Below are positions 52,416-61,259 of a stretch of DNA of 64,000 nucleotides, piece after piece (the first letter of the stretch is position 1; each line of letters opens with the position of its first letter). The stretch comes from Melanopsichium pennsylvanicum (lineage: Eukaryota; Basidiomycota; Ustilaginomycetes; Ustilaginales), in contig OAPG01000020.1 of NCBI GenBank assembly GCA_900208305.1, forward strand, positions 186,001 through 250,000. The letters are read 5' to 3'. The notes below the pieces were generated by a model. The model was given only the letters and a program-made list of their open reading frames with translations. It had not been told where the DNA came from and ran no database searches. Both the position numbers and the translations under genes were made by a program.

Positions 52416-54408
52416 CTTTCTTTTTGGTTTCCGTGAACACGAATTGGCTTGCTTTCTTCCACAGCTCGCTACGACTTGTCGTGTTCGTAGTGTGAAGCGT
52501 CGTCGTGCTCGTGGATCTCTCTATCTCTATGTTCCGATGCTGCATCTTTTTACAATTTCAAAATTTCAACTTTCGAATTTATATCCAAGATTCTCCAAAT
52601 GAATACTGTGCTATAGAAGTAAGAGATGGACAGGAACCACATAAACTTTGAATTCGCCCTGATTTAATTGTTCAACAAATACACTAATAATTCTAAAGCA
52701 GGGCAAGGGTGATTAAGATGTGAAATTAAAATCAAAGGGCGTGCAAACCAATTCGAGCTCAAGTGCATTACGTTTTGGAATTGATTAAGTCAAAGTACTT
52801 TAAATTTACTCTACCGTTCTGTACTGTACAATATGCGGCGATTTTGGATCAACCTCGAGACTTGGCCCCACTGAAAGCGTTGCAGCAACAACCTGTACTT
52901 GAAAAACTTAAATTTTGTCTTCTCTCTCTTGGTTTCTGAGTCTAAGTACCTCAACCCTCGTAAAGCTGACTTTCTTCAGCCGCCATTCAAATTTGTCAAA
53001 CCAAAAAAAAATGATTCTAGATCCGAAGTGCATGACAGCTTGATCTTGAATCTTTAGGCCACAAAAGACGACCTTCCAGTTCAAAGGTGCAGTGGTGCTT
53101 ATCGGTATGCGAAGCCAGATCTGTGAGTACGTACTCTACTGCAGGTCTGACTAGATTGACTCCATGTCTGGGCTTTTCTGGCTGATCCGACGTGTCAACG
53201 TCCATCGTCATCGAAGAGCAACGCTCTTCAAGTGGTGGACATGTAGAGCAGGACAAGACTCACTTGCATCTTGAACGCAGTCGCGCTTGACCTTGTCTGC
53301 GACTCCAATATGATGCAGCAAACAAAAATCAGTCTCATGCACGTAAGGCCTTTTTTCATGCTATCGAAAAGTCGGGTTCAGCAACTTACTGCTACTGTAC
53401 GACCATGCTTGCTGGAGAAAGATGACCAGGATGGGCCCCAGATTGTCATTGCCACCCTACTCTTACTCTTTAGAGAAGGCTGGTAGTGATGCAAGTCTCT
53501 GTACCATCCTGTGGCAACTGGAAAATCGGGTGGACCCTTGCTTCCAAATGGTTCTGATTATTAAGCTGAGCACAGCCGTAGTAGTATAGTAATTTAAAGT
53601 ACAGAAATGTACCTTATACAATAAATTTACATTACAGTAAAAAAAAAATCGGCTGTGGAAACGCAAGAGGTATGCATGTTCGGGTCCTTCCCCTGTCGCC
53701 TAACCCCACACAAAACTTCTAACAGAAGCTCGGCACGGCGCATGTAAATATTATACAGCTATAGGCACAATCACCCATCAACCAAGCGAGGCGGTGAGAG
53801 GTGGTGAGAGGTGGTGGGACGTCCTCATCACTTTCAAGCCAACTAGAGTCTTTTCATCACCATACTCTGTCGGGAGCTAGCCACCAGACACCCACATAGA
53901 CTGTCTTCTGCACGCAAAGAAACAGCTTGACCACTCAACAGCTTGTCAGAAAACTCAATCCCATCCTACCAAACAGAGGCAAACACGATGTCGGCGCCAA
54001 CATCGATGTTAGCCCTTATTGAGTTACGACTTTAAGACGAACCTGCTTGACGGAACGATCAAGCGCCAAAAGTTTCGCAGCTCTTTGATCACCAATGGGC
54101 AGCTGAGTGCATCTCTTCATAGACCACTTCCAATCAACCCACCAACTAAGCTTGTTAGTGCAACATCGCTGTGGTCCTCGTCTCACATCTTCGCTTCCAA
54201 TGCTGACAAAGTGCACGCACCTCGTGTGGCTCTCGACTTGTTGCGAGATTAAGTTTTCTGCTTCATCGTCATATGAAGCGACCCGACCGCATCATCTCCA
54301 CATTCGCTCAGACATTCTCTGAGCATACGCAGGTGTCTCTATCGGATCCATCTTGTCTTCCTATGCCAATCAACACACCAATTCTAACAGCTCCTTCCAA
54401 CGAACGCA

Positions 54409-54416
54409 TATATATA
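54409..54416 (+). promoter_or_regulatory. TATA-box candidate of the ABCG transporter gene
   Basis: TATATATA is followed after about 30 nt by a C/T-rich stretch suitable for transcription start, and then the ATG at 54470. The spacing fits a TATA box with a short leader. Alternating TA can occur by chance, so confidence is moderate. Confidence 0.4.
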
Positions 54417-54469
54417 CTCTCTCGTTCCAGATCCCCTCCCCTGTCGCAGCCTCGTCGAACCCTGCCAAG

Positions 54470-57412
54470 ATGTCAGTCAGCGATTTGTACATGTACAAGA
54501 CTTGCCCTCCTGGCCTCACATCCATCAATGGCAGTGCTTGCAACTCAGCTACGTGCAATTCCACCTTTGTCGCCCCGGATGCACGTGTTGCCAAGCCTGC
54601 GTCAGATAAGCAATGCGCTTCGTGTGACGCTGGCTTTGGAGGTATCAATTGCAATATCTGTCAAACTCCCGACGCTTGCCAAACACGCAAGTCATCGCTT
54701 GGTCTGCGTACACCCGATTCCCTCTTCGGCAGCAACCAGACTCTTATCTGCCACAAGCAGCCTTCTGCAGTTCGTACCACTTACATTGACTGCAACGTCA
54801 GACAAGCTACCGTGAACGGCGTCTTTTCAGGAGAGATGCGTATGACACTTTCCAAAACCTACAAGCCCGATAGCTTTTCCGAGACCGGTCTCGCCAGCTG
54901 GCCCGCCGACGCCAACACTGCCCTCTCGCAGGTGTGGCTCGATGGTATCGAGCAATTCTACTGCCAAGCAGCTGGCTGTACCGCCAAAAATTCCACCTCG
55001 ACCCTCGGTCCGCAAGGCGATGCTAGCCTCGGCAGTAGCCTTTGGACATGCACCTCGCTGCAATGCTACTGCATACCTGGCACCACCATGTGTGGGAATG
55101 GACAACTCGACCTCTCGCCCGTTATCAACAACCTCAACGGCACCCTCACCATGCCATGCGATTACGTGGATCCCACCAACGCCACCGCCACCTCGCACTG
55201 CGCGTTCCGAGGAGAGTTGCTCAACAACTTTCTCGGCCCAGATGGCCTTCCACTCGAGAGCTGCCAATTTGGATCCTGCATCACCCAGTCCGAGCTCGAT
55301 GCCTTTTACGCCACCGGATACGGTCAAGGAGATAGCATAGACAGCGCTTCTTCCCTCAGCAACGCCGTCATTGTTGGTCTTGTCATTCTCGGCATCGCTG
55401 TAGTGGCCATTGCTGGCTTGCTCTTGCTTGGTCTCTGGCAGCAGATCAAGGCAAGGAAGATGCCCAAGGGTGCAGGACGAGGACCAGTCGGACTTCAATG
55501 GGAGCATCTGAACTACACCGTTCCGTCCAAGCTAGGTCTTCGCAGAAGAATGAGGAAATCGGAGAATGCTCACCTCGCACAAGTCACTCCCTCTTCTGAC
55601 TTCGACGAGTCTGTCGCCCACCTCGACTCTGGCAAATACGATCTGCGCGTCGTTCGAAACAGCTCTGGTCGCATTGGTGCAGGCTGTATGGTCGCGGTAC
55701 TTGGTCCTTCCGGTGCTGGTAAGACCAGTCTCGTCGAGCTTTTGGCTGGACGACACAAGGTTGGACGTGTTTCTGGCAACATCAGTGCCACCGAGGCTTT
55801 TGTCGAGCCAGGATTCGAAGCCGTTTCATCTCGCCGCGCTATCGGCTTTGTGGATCAAGAGGACGCTCTGCCTGCATTCTCGACCGTCCGCGAAGCGCTG
55901 CAGATGGCAGCCGACCTCTCGCTCCCCGACAATGTCTCAAAAGTCGAAAAGCATGAGATCGTCGCGAGCGTCATCCAGCAGCTTGGTCTTGAGCGAGTGG
56001 CGAACAAACGTATTGGCGACGCGAGCCGCCGTGGATTGTCTGGAGGTGAGAGGCGCAGGGTCTCGATCGGCTATGCGCTCGTCTCGCGACCTCGCTTGCT
56101 GATTGCGGATGAGCCCCTTTCCGGTCTCGATGCCTTCTCCGCGGCACGTGTCATTTCAGCATTCCGCCAGCTGGCTACCGGTCCGCGAGTGGGTGGTACT
56201 ACGGTAATCGTGACAATTCACCAGCCGTCGTCGGAGATCTTCTACAGCTTTGATCAAGTCATGCTCATGTCGCAGGGTGCTGTCATCTACCATGGCTCAC
56301 CCAGCGACTCGTTGGCTTGGTGCGAGAGGCAGGGAGAACAATGCCCCGTCGGTCACAATGTGGCGGATCATCTGCTCAAGATCGCTTCCTCTTCCGTCGT
56401 ATTGATGCGCAGCAATGCCGTGGGTGAGAAGCCAGAGGATGAAGGGGTGGGCAAGCTCCGCTCGTCTGAAGGTGTTCGCAGCTGCGAGGTACCGCCTGTA
56501 TCTGCTCTGCCAAGCAACGCTATCTCCGCCGGCTCTTCGTGGGAGAAGCGTGTCGCTGCCAAATCCATGGTCACCTTCATCACCCAGTTCTCAACCTTGT
56601 GTCGGCGCAACTTTATCACTGCTCGACGCGACCCCGCTGCAGCCCTCTCGCACATTGTCGGCTCTATCATCATCGGTCTTGTCGTCGGTGGCTGTTTCTA
56701 CCAAGTCAAACTCACCATCGCAGGCTTCCAAAATCGGGTCGGGTCCATGTACTTTCTCTTTATCCTGCTCGCTTTTTCCGCACTCTCTTCGGCTACAGCT
56801 TTCACCAAAGCGCGGCCGCTCATGATGCGGGAGCGCGCAAACGGTCTCTACGGTCCTTTTGCCTGGCTCTTTAGCTACGTTGTCTATGATGCCGTTCTCT
56901 TGCGTATCATCCCTGCCATCCTGTTGAGTACGGCCGTGTACTGGATGGTGGGCATGGAACCCAAGGCAAACTACTTTTTGGAATTTGTACTCATCTCTAT
57001 CCTCTTCCATCTGGGAATGGCGTTGCAGAATATGATTCTGGCCGCCGTCATCGAGGATCTGTCCATCTCCATCCTCATCGCGGGCATGTATATTCTGTTC
57101 AACATTGGCTTTGGAGGATTCTTGCTCAACTTGAACAATCTTCCTGGAGTGTTCCGATGGTTGCAGTGGATATGTCCGATGAAGTACGCTTTGGAGGCGG
57201 TGGCGAGCCACGAGCTCGATGGGTTGAAGTTGGTGGATACTGTAGGCGGCGTGAGTATCACGGCAAGCGTGTCCGTGTTCAGTGGCAATTTGTTCGCGTT
57301 CGAGAGCGACGCGTTTTACCGGGACTTGCTGGTGCTGTCACTCGGATTCGTGCTCGGAAATTTCGTCGCATTGGCTGTAGCTGTTGCTTGGAAAGTGCAG
57401 GAGAGAAGATAA
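54470..57412 (+). CDS. ADP1: ABCG-family half transporter, Adp1-type
   Basis: A 980-residue transporter laid out like yeast Adp1. An N-terminal Cys-rich region (1 to about 290) contains an EGF-like motif (CASCDAGFGGINCNICQ). One membrane segment (about 302-325, VIVGLVILGIAVVAIAGLLLLG) follows. The nucleotide-binding domain (about 340-650) has Walker A GPSGAGKTS, signature LSGGERRRVSIG, Walker B LLIADEP and IHQPSSEIF, all intact. A C-terminal group of about six membrane helices (about 735-980) is the ABC2-type transport domain. Substrates of Adp1-type transporters are not established. The first ATG in this frame is at 54470, and no signal peptide follows it, although the EGF-like region should be lumenal or external. 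A missing 5' exon or a signal-less protein are both possible. Confidence 0.9.
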   Translation: MSVSDLYMYKTCPPGLTSINGSACNSATCNSTFVAPDARVAKPASDKQCASCDAGFGGINCNICQTPDACQTRKSSLGLRTPDSLFGSNQTLICHKQPSAVRTTYIDCNVRQATVNGVFSGEMRMTLSKTYKPDSFSETGLASWPADANTALSQVWLDGIEQFYCQAAGCTAKNSTSTLGPQGDASLGSSLWTCTSLQCYCIPGTTMCGNGQLDLSPVINNLNGTLTMPCDYVDPTNATATSHCAFRGELLNNFLGPDGLPLESCQFGSCITQSELDAFYATGYGQGDSIDSASSLSNAVIVGLVILGIAVVAIAGLLLLGLWQQIKARKMPKGAGRGPVGLQWEHLNYTVPSKLGLRRRMRKSENAHLAQVTPSSDFDESVAHLDSGKYDLRVVRNSSGRIGAGCMVAVLGPSGAGKTSLVELLAGRHKVGRVSGNISATEAFVEPGFEAVSSRRAIGFVDQEDALPAFSTVREALQMAADLSLPDNVSKVEKHEIVASVIQQLGLERVANKRIGDASRRGLSGGERRRVSIGYALVSRPRLLIADEPLSGLDAFSAARVISAFRQLATGPRVGGTTVIVTIHQPSSEIFYSFDQVMLMSQGAVIYHGSPSDSLAWCERQGEQCPVGHNVADHLLKIASSSVVLMRSNAVGEKPEDEGVGKLRSSEGVRSCEVPPVSALPSNAISAGSSWEKRVAAKSMVTFITQFSTLCRRNFITARRDPAAALSHIVGSIIIGLVVGGCFYQVKLTIAGFQNRVGSMYFLFILLAFSALSSATAFTKARPLMMRERANGLYGPFAWLFSYVVYDAVLLRIIPAILLSTAVYWMVGMEPKANYFLEFVLISILFHLGMALQNMILAAVIEDLSISILIAGMYILFNIGFGGFLLNLNNLPGVFRWLQWICPMKYALEAVASHELDGLKLVDTVGGVSITASVSVFSGNLFAFESDAFYRDLLVLSLGFVLGNFVALAVAVAWKVQERR

Positions 57413-57653
57413 GCATGTGTTCCAACATTATATCATCTGTGTTTTATTTTCTAGAAGCGAAATTGCTACTGTCTTTTGTACTGATGTGTCTGTCTAATGA
57501 TTCACGCGGGATTTAGAGCCGATCGAGTCGCGGACATGCATTAATTGTTCTGCATTCGTTACAACGGAGCCATGATTCTGGCATGACATTGTGATGCTGC
57601 GATGATGATGGAATACAGTTTTTTTTTTTTTGAATAGTTGGGAACGGAAAGAC

Positions 57654-57952
57654 TTAGATCTGAGGCTTCTGGACGGGTGCGTTGCCTTGGGAACCGGGGC
57701 CACCGCGAACGACGAACTCTGCAATGTATCGAAAGCATAAAGAAGCCATGAATGGCAAGATGAGCATCTCTGCGTTGAATGTGGTGAGAAAGGTAGTGAG
57801 ATTTGTTGCTTACCCTTGGGATCCTTGCTAGCAACGCTTTCCCTGCCGGCAGCACCGGGGATTTGAGGCTCGCCCTGCTCGGCACGCTTGACATTCTCCT
57901 CTTGACGCTGAGTTTCCGAGTTGGGAACGCTGTCTTGGAAGGTCTTCTCCAT
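57654..57952 (-). CDS. Small 67-residue hydrophilic protein (two exons)
   Basis: Exons are 57952-57814 and 57718-57654, joined across a 95-nt intron. The first exon encodes MEKTFQDSVPNSETQRQEEN and continues to SKDPK; the second gives EFVVRGGPGSQGNAPVQKPQ and a final Ile before TAA. The protein is 67 residues, charged, with Gln/Glu/Pro/Gly, no hydrophobic core, no cysteine and no signal peptide, so it is probably disordered. The intron has GTAAGC and TTGCAG borders and a phase-1 join that keeps the frame open to a stop, which is unlikely by chance. I do not recognise the family. Stress-related or partner-binding roles would be guesses. The next frame downstream of the donor runs open, so a retained-intron form would add an unrelated tail. 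Confidence 0.65.
57719..57813 (-). other. Intron of the small 67-residue protein gene
   Basis: A 95-nt intron on the minus strand with donor GTAAGC after CCCAAGG and acceptor ACATTGCAG before AGTTCG. It splits a glutamate codon (G/AG). Length and borders match the other introns in the window. Confidence 0.7.
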
Positions 57953-59017
57953 TTTGATTAGTGACGGTGGGGGTATGGTGAGGTTGGTCAGTTGAAAGAA
58001 TGGGTAATGTCGTGGTGGTGAAGAGGTGAAACGAATCAACGCTCGGAGTGGCCGGAGCTCATATACGAGGCTACGCTGGTCAACCGGCTGCAGGCTGCTA
58101 TAGCACCAACGTCCATACGGAAGCGAGAAGAGAAACACATCATGACTCACTCACAAAATCTTTCCGCATAGCACACTGACATCAGCTGGCAGCAAGCGAT
58201 GATCTCAAGTGCCCTGTCACGCGAGACACGTCTCTTTCGCCGCTCCGATTGGCAGGCGCAAGTGCGGTTGTTGTCGCTCTCAGATTCAGTACAGGGTACA
58301 AGCTGATCAAAAATCACGAATGCATCGGAAGCTGTGAGCCAATGTCGGAAACAAGGTGAGCATCACAACGCAGGGTGTCGGGTCGGCGCCACATGCGAAA
58401 TTGACGTCAGTTGAAGGTTTGCGCCGTCCAAATGGCCATACTGAACAGCTTGCCATCTCAAGCCAGGGTCTAAGTTAATGGAGCAGCCGGACTGTCAGCA
58501 CGCCGCTGCACGGTGAAATACAGTTCAGCGGTTGAGTGTGTCAAGTGAAGATCGGAAACGTCAAGGAAAGAGCAGCAGCCATGACCGGCGTTAGTTGACA
58601 CGCATGCAGCGCTGATTCATCGCCGCGATGACCGACTTGGTGCATTGTGAGTTTAACCGAAGGCCAAAAATCATTTACGAGGACGGCAGCGAAGGTCTAA
58701 CAAGAAAAGAGAATAGATACGAGAGACAAATTATACAGCCTGACATAAGCCATGCAAATCTCCGAGCCGCCTCTCCCGAAAATTTCGATTTCTCTGGCGT
58801 GAACTTTTTTTTTTTCCCTCTTTTTCCTTTTTCTCAACTTCTCCACCTTTCAAAGTCGAGAAGAAAAAAAAAAAAAAAAAAGTGGATTCCTCTTCAATTT
58901 CGGTGTTGGAAGAGCTCTCAACTCGATCTGGCATCGCTACTGTGTTGTTTCTCCACCATCCAACCTCTTCTGAGTGGTGAACCAGTTGGCATACGCTTTC
59001 ATAGACCTGTTCACACC
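57953..59017. other. Divergent region between the small protein gene and EBP2
   Basis: This contains both promoters. No other gene is supported. The frame of EBP2 is open upstream to 58628 but runs through T-rich and A-rich homopolymers (58808-58816, 58864-58881) and has no conserved features, so it is treated as leader. Confidence 0.5.
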
Positions 59018-60811
59018 ATGCCGGCCACACCGAAAAGCACACCCAAGAAGGCTTCGGCCGTATCCACTCTCGCTGGCTCGCCATCCACCACCACGTCCAC
59101 ACCGAATCGTATGACGCGTGCCCAAGCTCGAGCCTCGGGAATAAAGATCAAGACGCCCTCACCGCTCAAAAAAGGAACGACGATCTCTACTCCTAAGTCC
59201 ACTCCTAAAAAATCTGCTCCTGAAGAGTCTGCATCTCCACCAAAGGCAAACAAGACCCCAGCCAAGACTGCTTCTCCCAAGATGGCTTCCCCTAAAACTG
59301 CATCCCAAAAGGCTGCAGCCAGCCCCAAGAAAGGCTCTTCCCCAACAAAGGCGCAAGAATCGCCAACCAAAGTTCCAGCGAGTCATGCAAAACTGACAAG
59401 AAAGCCAACGAGTGGCTTGGCCACTGCTCAGCCCATCGTTGCCGAATACTCTGAAGAGGAGCAAGAGGATGACGACGACGACCAAGTCAATGCGGAGGAT
59501 GCAGTAGAGGAGGAAGAGGAGGAGGAGGATGAAGAGGAGGATGAGGAAAGCGATGTGGAAGAAGGTCAAGATGTTTCTGAAAAGGGCATGCAGCGGTTGA
59601 TGGAGGCATTGGGTGACGATGGACTTGACGAGGTTGATATGGCTGCTCTTGACGAGTTGGCCGGGGACGAGGAGGAGGAGGAAGAGGAGGAGCAAGACAT
59701 CAACGAAGAAGATGTTGATGCAGAAGAGTCTGATGAGGAAGATGCAGCGGAAGTTGAGGAGCAAGATGCAGACATTCCTCGGGTGATCCCCAACGCAAAT
59801 GGAGACACCCTCGCAGCCTCGATTGCACGTTCCGGTCTCGCTGCAGCCATTGAGTCTGAAGACCAGGAGGACTCTTCCGAATCCGAAGAGGATCGAGAGG
59901 AAGACGACGAGGAGAACGTAATCGCTTATGAAGATCTTCCCGACGATATTGAGCTATCCGAGCAAGCCAAGGCATCCCGAGTGCAGCGCATCAAGATCAA
60001 CAACGAAGCTGCGCTGCGTCGAATCTACTCCGATATGCGTCTTGACAATCCTTCGTCCTCGTCCAAGCTTCCCTGGATTGAAACTATGCGCGTCACTTAC
60101 CCGAACTCGATCTCTTCCGAAGTCACGGATGTGGAAAATGACTTGGAGAGAGAGCTCGCTTTCTACAAACAGGCTTTGCACGCTGCTGTGGAAGGCAAGA
60201 AGCTCGTCGAGGCTTCTGGAACATTGTTCAGCCGACCAAGCGATTACTTTGCCGAGATGGTCAAGACTGACGAGCACATGGAGAGGATTCGACAGAAGCT
60301 GTTGGATGAGACTGCGGCGATCAAGGCGAGTGAAGCGGCCAAGAAGCAGCGCGAGTTGAAAAAGTTTGGTAAGAAGGTTCAGGTGGAGAAACTGCAAGAA
60401 CGTATTCGAAACAAGAAGGAGATGAACGAACGTGTGAATTCTCTGAAGCGTAAGCACGGTGGTGCTAACGTTGGTGATGATACGGATGGGGACGATTTCG
60501 ATGTTCGTGTGGAAGAAGCTATTGGCGAACGTCCTGCCAAGAAACAGGCGATGGAGGGTAAAGGTGGACGTAGTCCAACCAACAAGGCCAAGATGCCAAG
60601 GAACGCTAGGGATGCAAAGTATGGATTTGGAGGAAAGAAGAAATACTCCAAGTCCAACACGGCTGAATCCACCAATGACTTTAGAGTGGGTCCAACCCGT
60701 GGTGCTAGGGGTAGTAAGCCCAAGACGACAAGTGGCAAGGCTGGGTTTAGGCCAAAGCAGAAGAGTGGTGCGGCCAAGCGTCCTGGTAAGGCCAGGAGGG
60801 CGGGTCATTGA
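59018..60811 (+). CDS. EBP2: EBP2, rRNA-processing and 60S assembly factor
   Basis: A nucleolar protein needed for maturation of pre-27S rRNA and large-subunit assembly. From the ATG at 59018 (CACACCATGCC context) it is 597 residues; yeast Ebp2 is about 430, so the extra length is in the N-terminal tail. Residues 1-145 are Lys/Ser/Pro/Thr-rich, and residues 145-255 are a long Glu/Asp tract typical of nucleolar proteins. The conserved Ebp2 domain spans about 322-597. It includes LPWIETMRVTYP, ELAFYKQALHAAVEGKKL, FSRPSDYFAEMVKTDEHMER, KKFGKKVQVEKLQERIR and the terminal DAKYGFGGKKKYSKSNTAES basic tail ending in GKARRAGH. The gene is intronless. Identification is firm. Confidence 0.94.
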   Translation: MPATPKSTPKKASAVSTLAGSPSTTTSTPNRMTRAQARASGIKIKTPSPLKKGTTISTPKSTPKKSAPEESASPPKANKTPAKTASPKMASPKTASQKAAASPKKGSSPTKAQESPTKVPASHAKLTRKPTSGLATAQPIVAEYSEEEQEDDDDDQVNAEDAVEEEEEEEDEEEDEESDVEEGQDVSEKGMQRLMEALGDDGLDEVDMAALDELAGDEEEEEEEEQDINEEDVDAEESDEEDAAEVEEQDADIPRVIPNANGDTLAASIARSGLAAAIESEDQEDSSESEEDREEDDEENVIAYEDLPDDIELSEQAKASRVQRIKINNEAALRRIYSDMRLDNPSSSSKLPWIETMRVTYPNSISSEVTDVENDLERELAFYKQALHAAVEGKKLVEASGTLFSRPSDYFAEMVKTDEHMERIRQKLLDETAAIKASEAAKKQRELKKFGKKVQVEKLQERIRNKKEMNERVNSLKRKHGGANVGDDTDGDDFDVRVEEAIGERPAKKQAMEGKGGRSPTNKAKMPRNARDAKYGFGGKKKYSKSNTAESTNDFRVGPTRGARGSKPKTTSGKAGFRPKQKSGAAKRPGKARRAGH

Positions 60812-61259
60812 TTGCACATAGAGAGTCCTTGCTTCAAAACGTATCATTCGACATGGATCAATATTCCAGGCTGCCTTACACAATTTCAATTGCATTTTTT
60901 TTTCTTATTTTTTTTTCCCTCTCGTTCGTACATGGCACACAAACCTTGAAAACTGTCTCAAGGAAAGAATTGGGAGCAGATCATATTGAATTGTTCATTC
61001 TAAAGAAAAAAAAAACTAAAAAAAAAAGAAAAATGTATTGACTGCCGGAAGTACAAATGCGTGATGGTAATGGAAGACAAGAAAATGGGAAGCAAGAGCT
61101 GTGGATAAGGTTAAGAAAAGAAGTGATCAAGTCAACATGGTATCTGCGTGGTTAAAAGAGATTATTATTGAGTAATGCTGTGAATTGTATGTGATGAAAC
61201 GTGAACAATGATGATTAAGTACGGACGGAAAAAAAATTTTGGCGGGAAGGATGGAGGAA
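60812..61259. other. Convergent 3' intergenic region
   Basis: 3' flanks of EBP2 and the kinase gene. T runs (60896-60917) and A runs (61003-61031) dominate. No gene was found. Confidence 0.6.

Larger units (their letters stand above)
50961..54469. other. Long intergenic region between SWI1 and the ABCG transporter
   Basis: This 3.5-kb stretch lies between divergent genes. The first 1.4 kb is purine-biased on the plus strand, with a GGT repeat (51257-51280) and a GA repeat (52086-52106). An ATTT repeat lies at 52391-52415. From about 52500 to 53660 the DNA is clearly AT-rich and carries TACTGTAC at 52822-52829 and 53393-53400. A TATATATA at 54409-54416 lies about 60 nt before the transporter ATG. 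Open frames such as 52024-52602 (+) are composition artefacts without domains. I see no transposon signature. Confidence 0.5.

Noticed and set aside
52024..52602. A possible small basic protein in the SWI1-ABCG intergenic region
   Set aside because: The composition follows the GA and ATTT repeats, there is no domain, and the hydrophobic stretch comes from the ATTT repeat.
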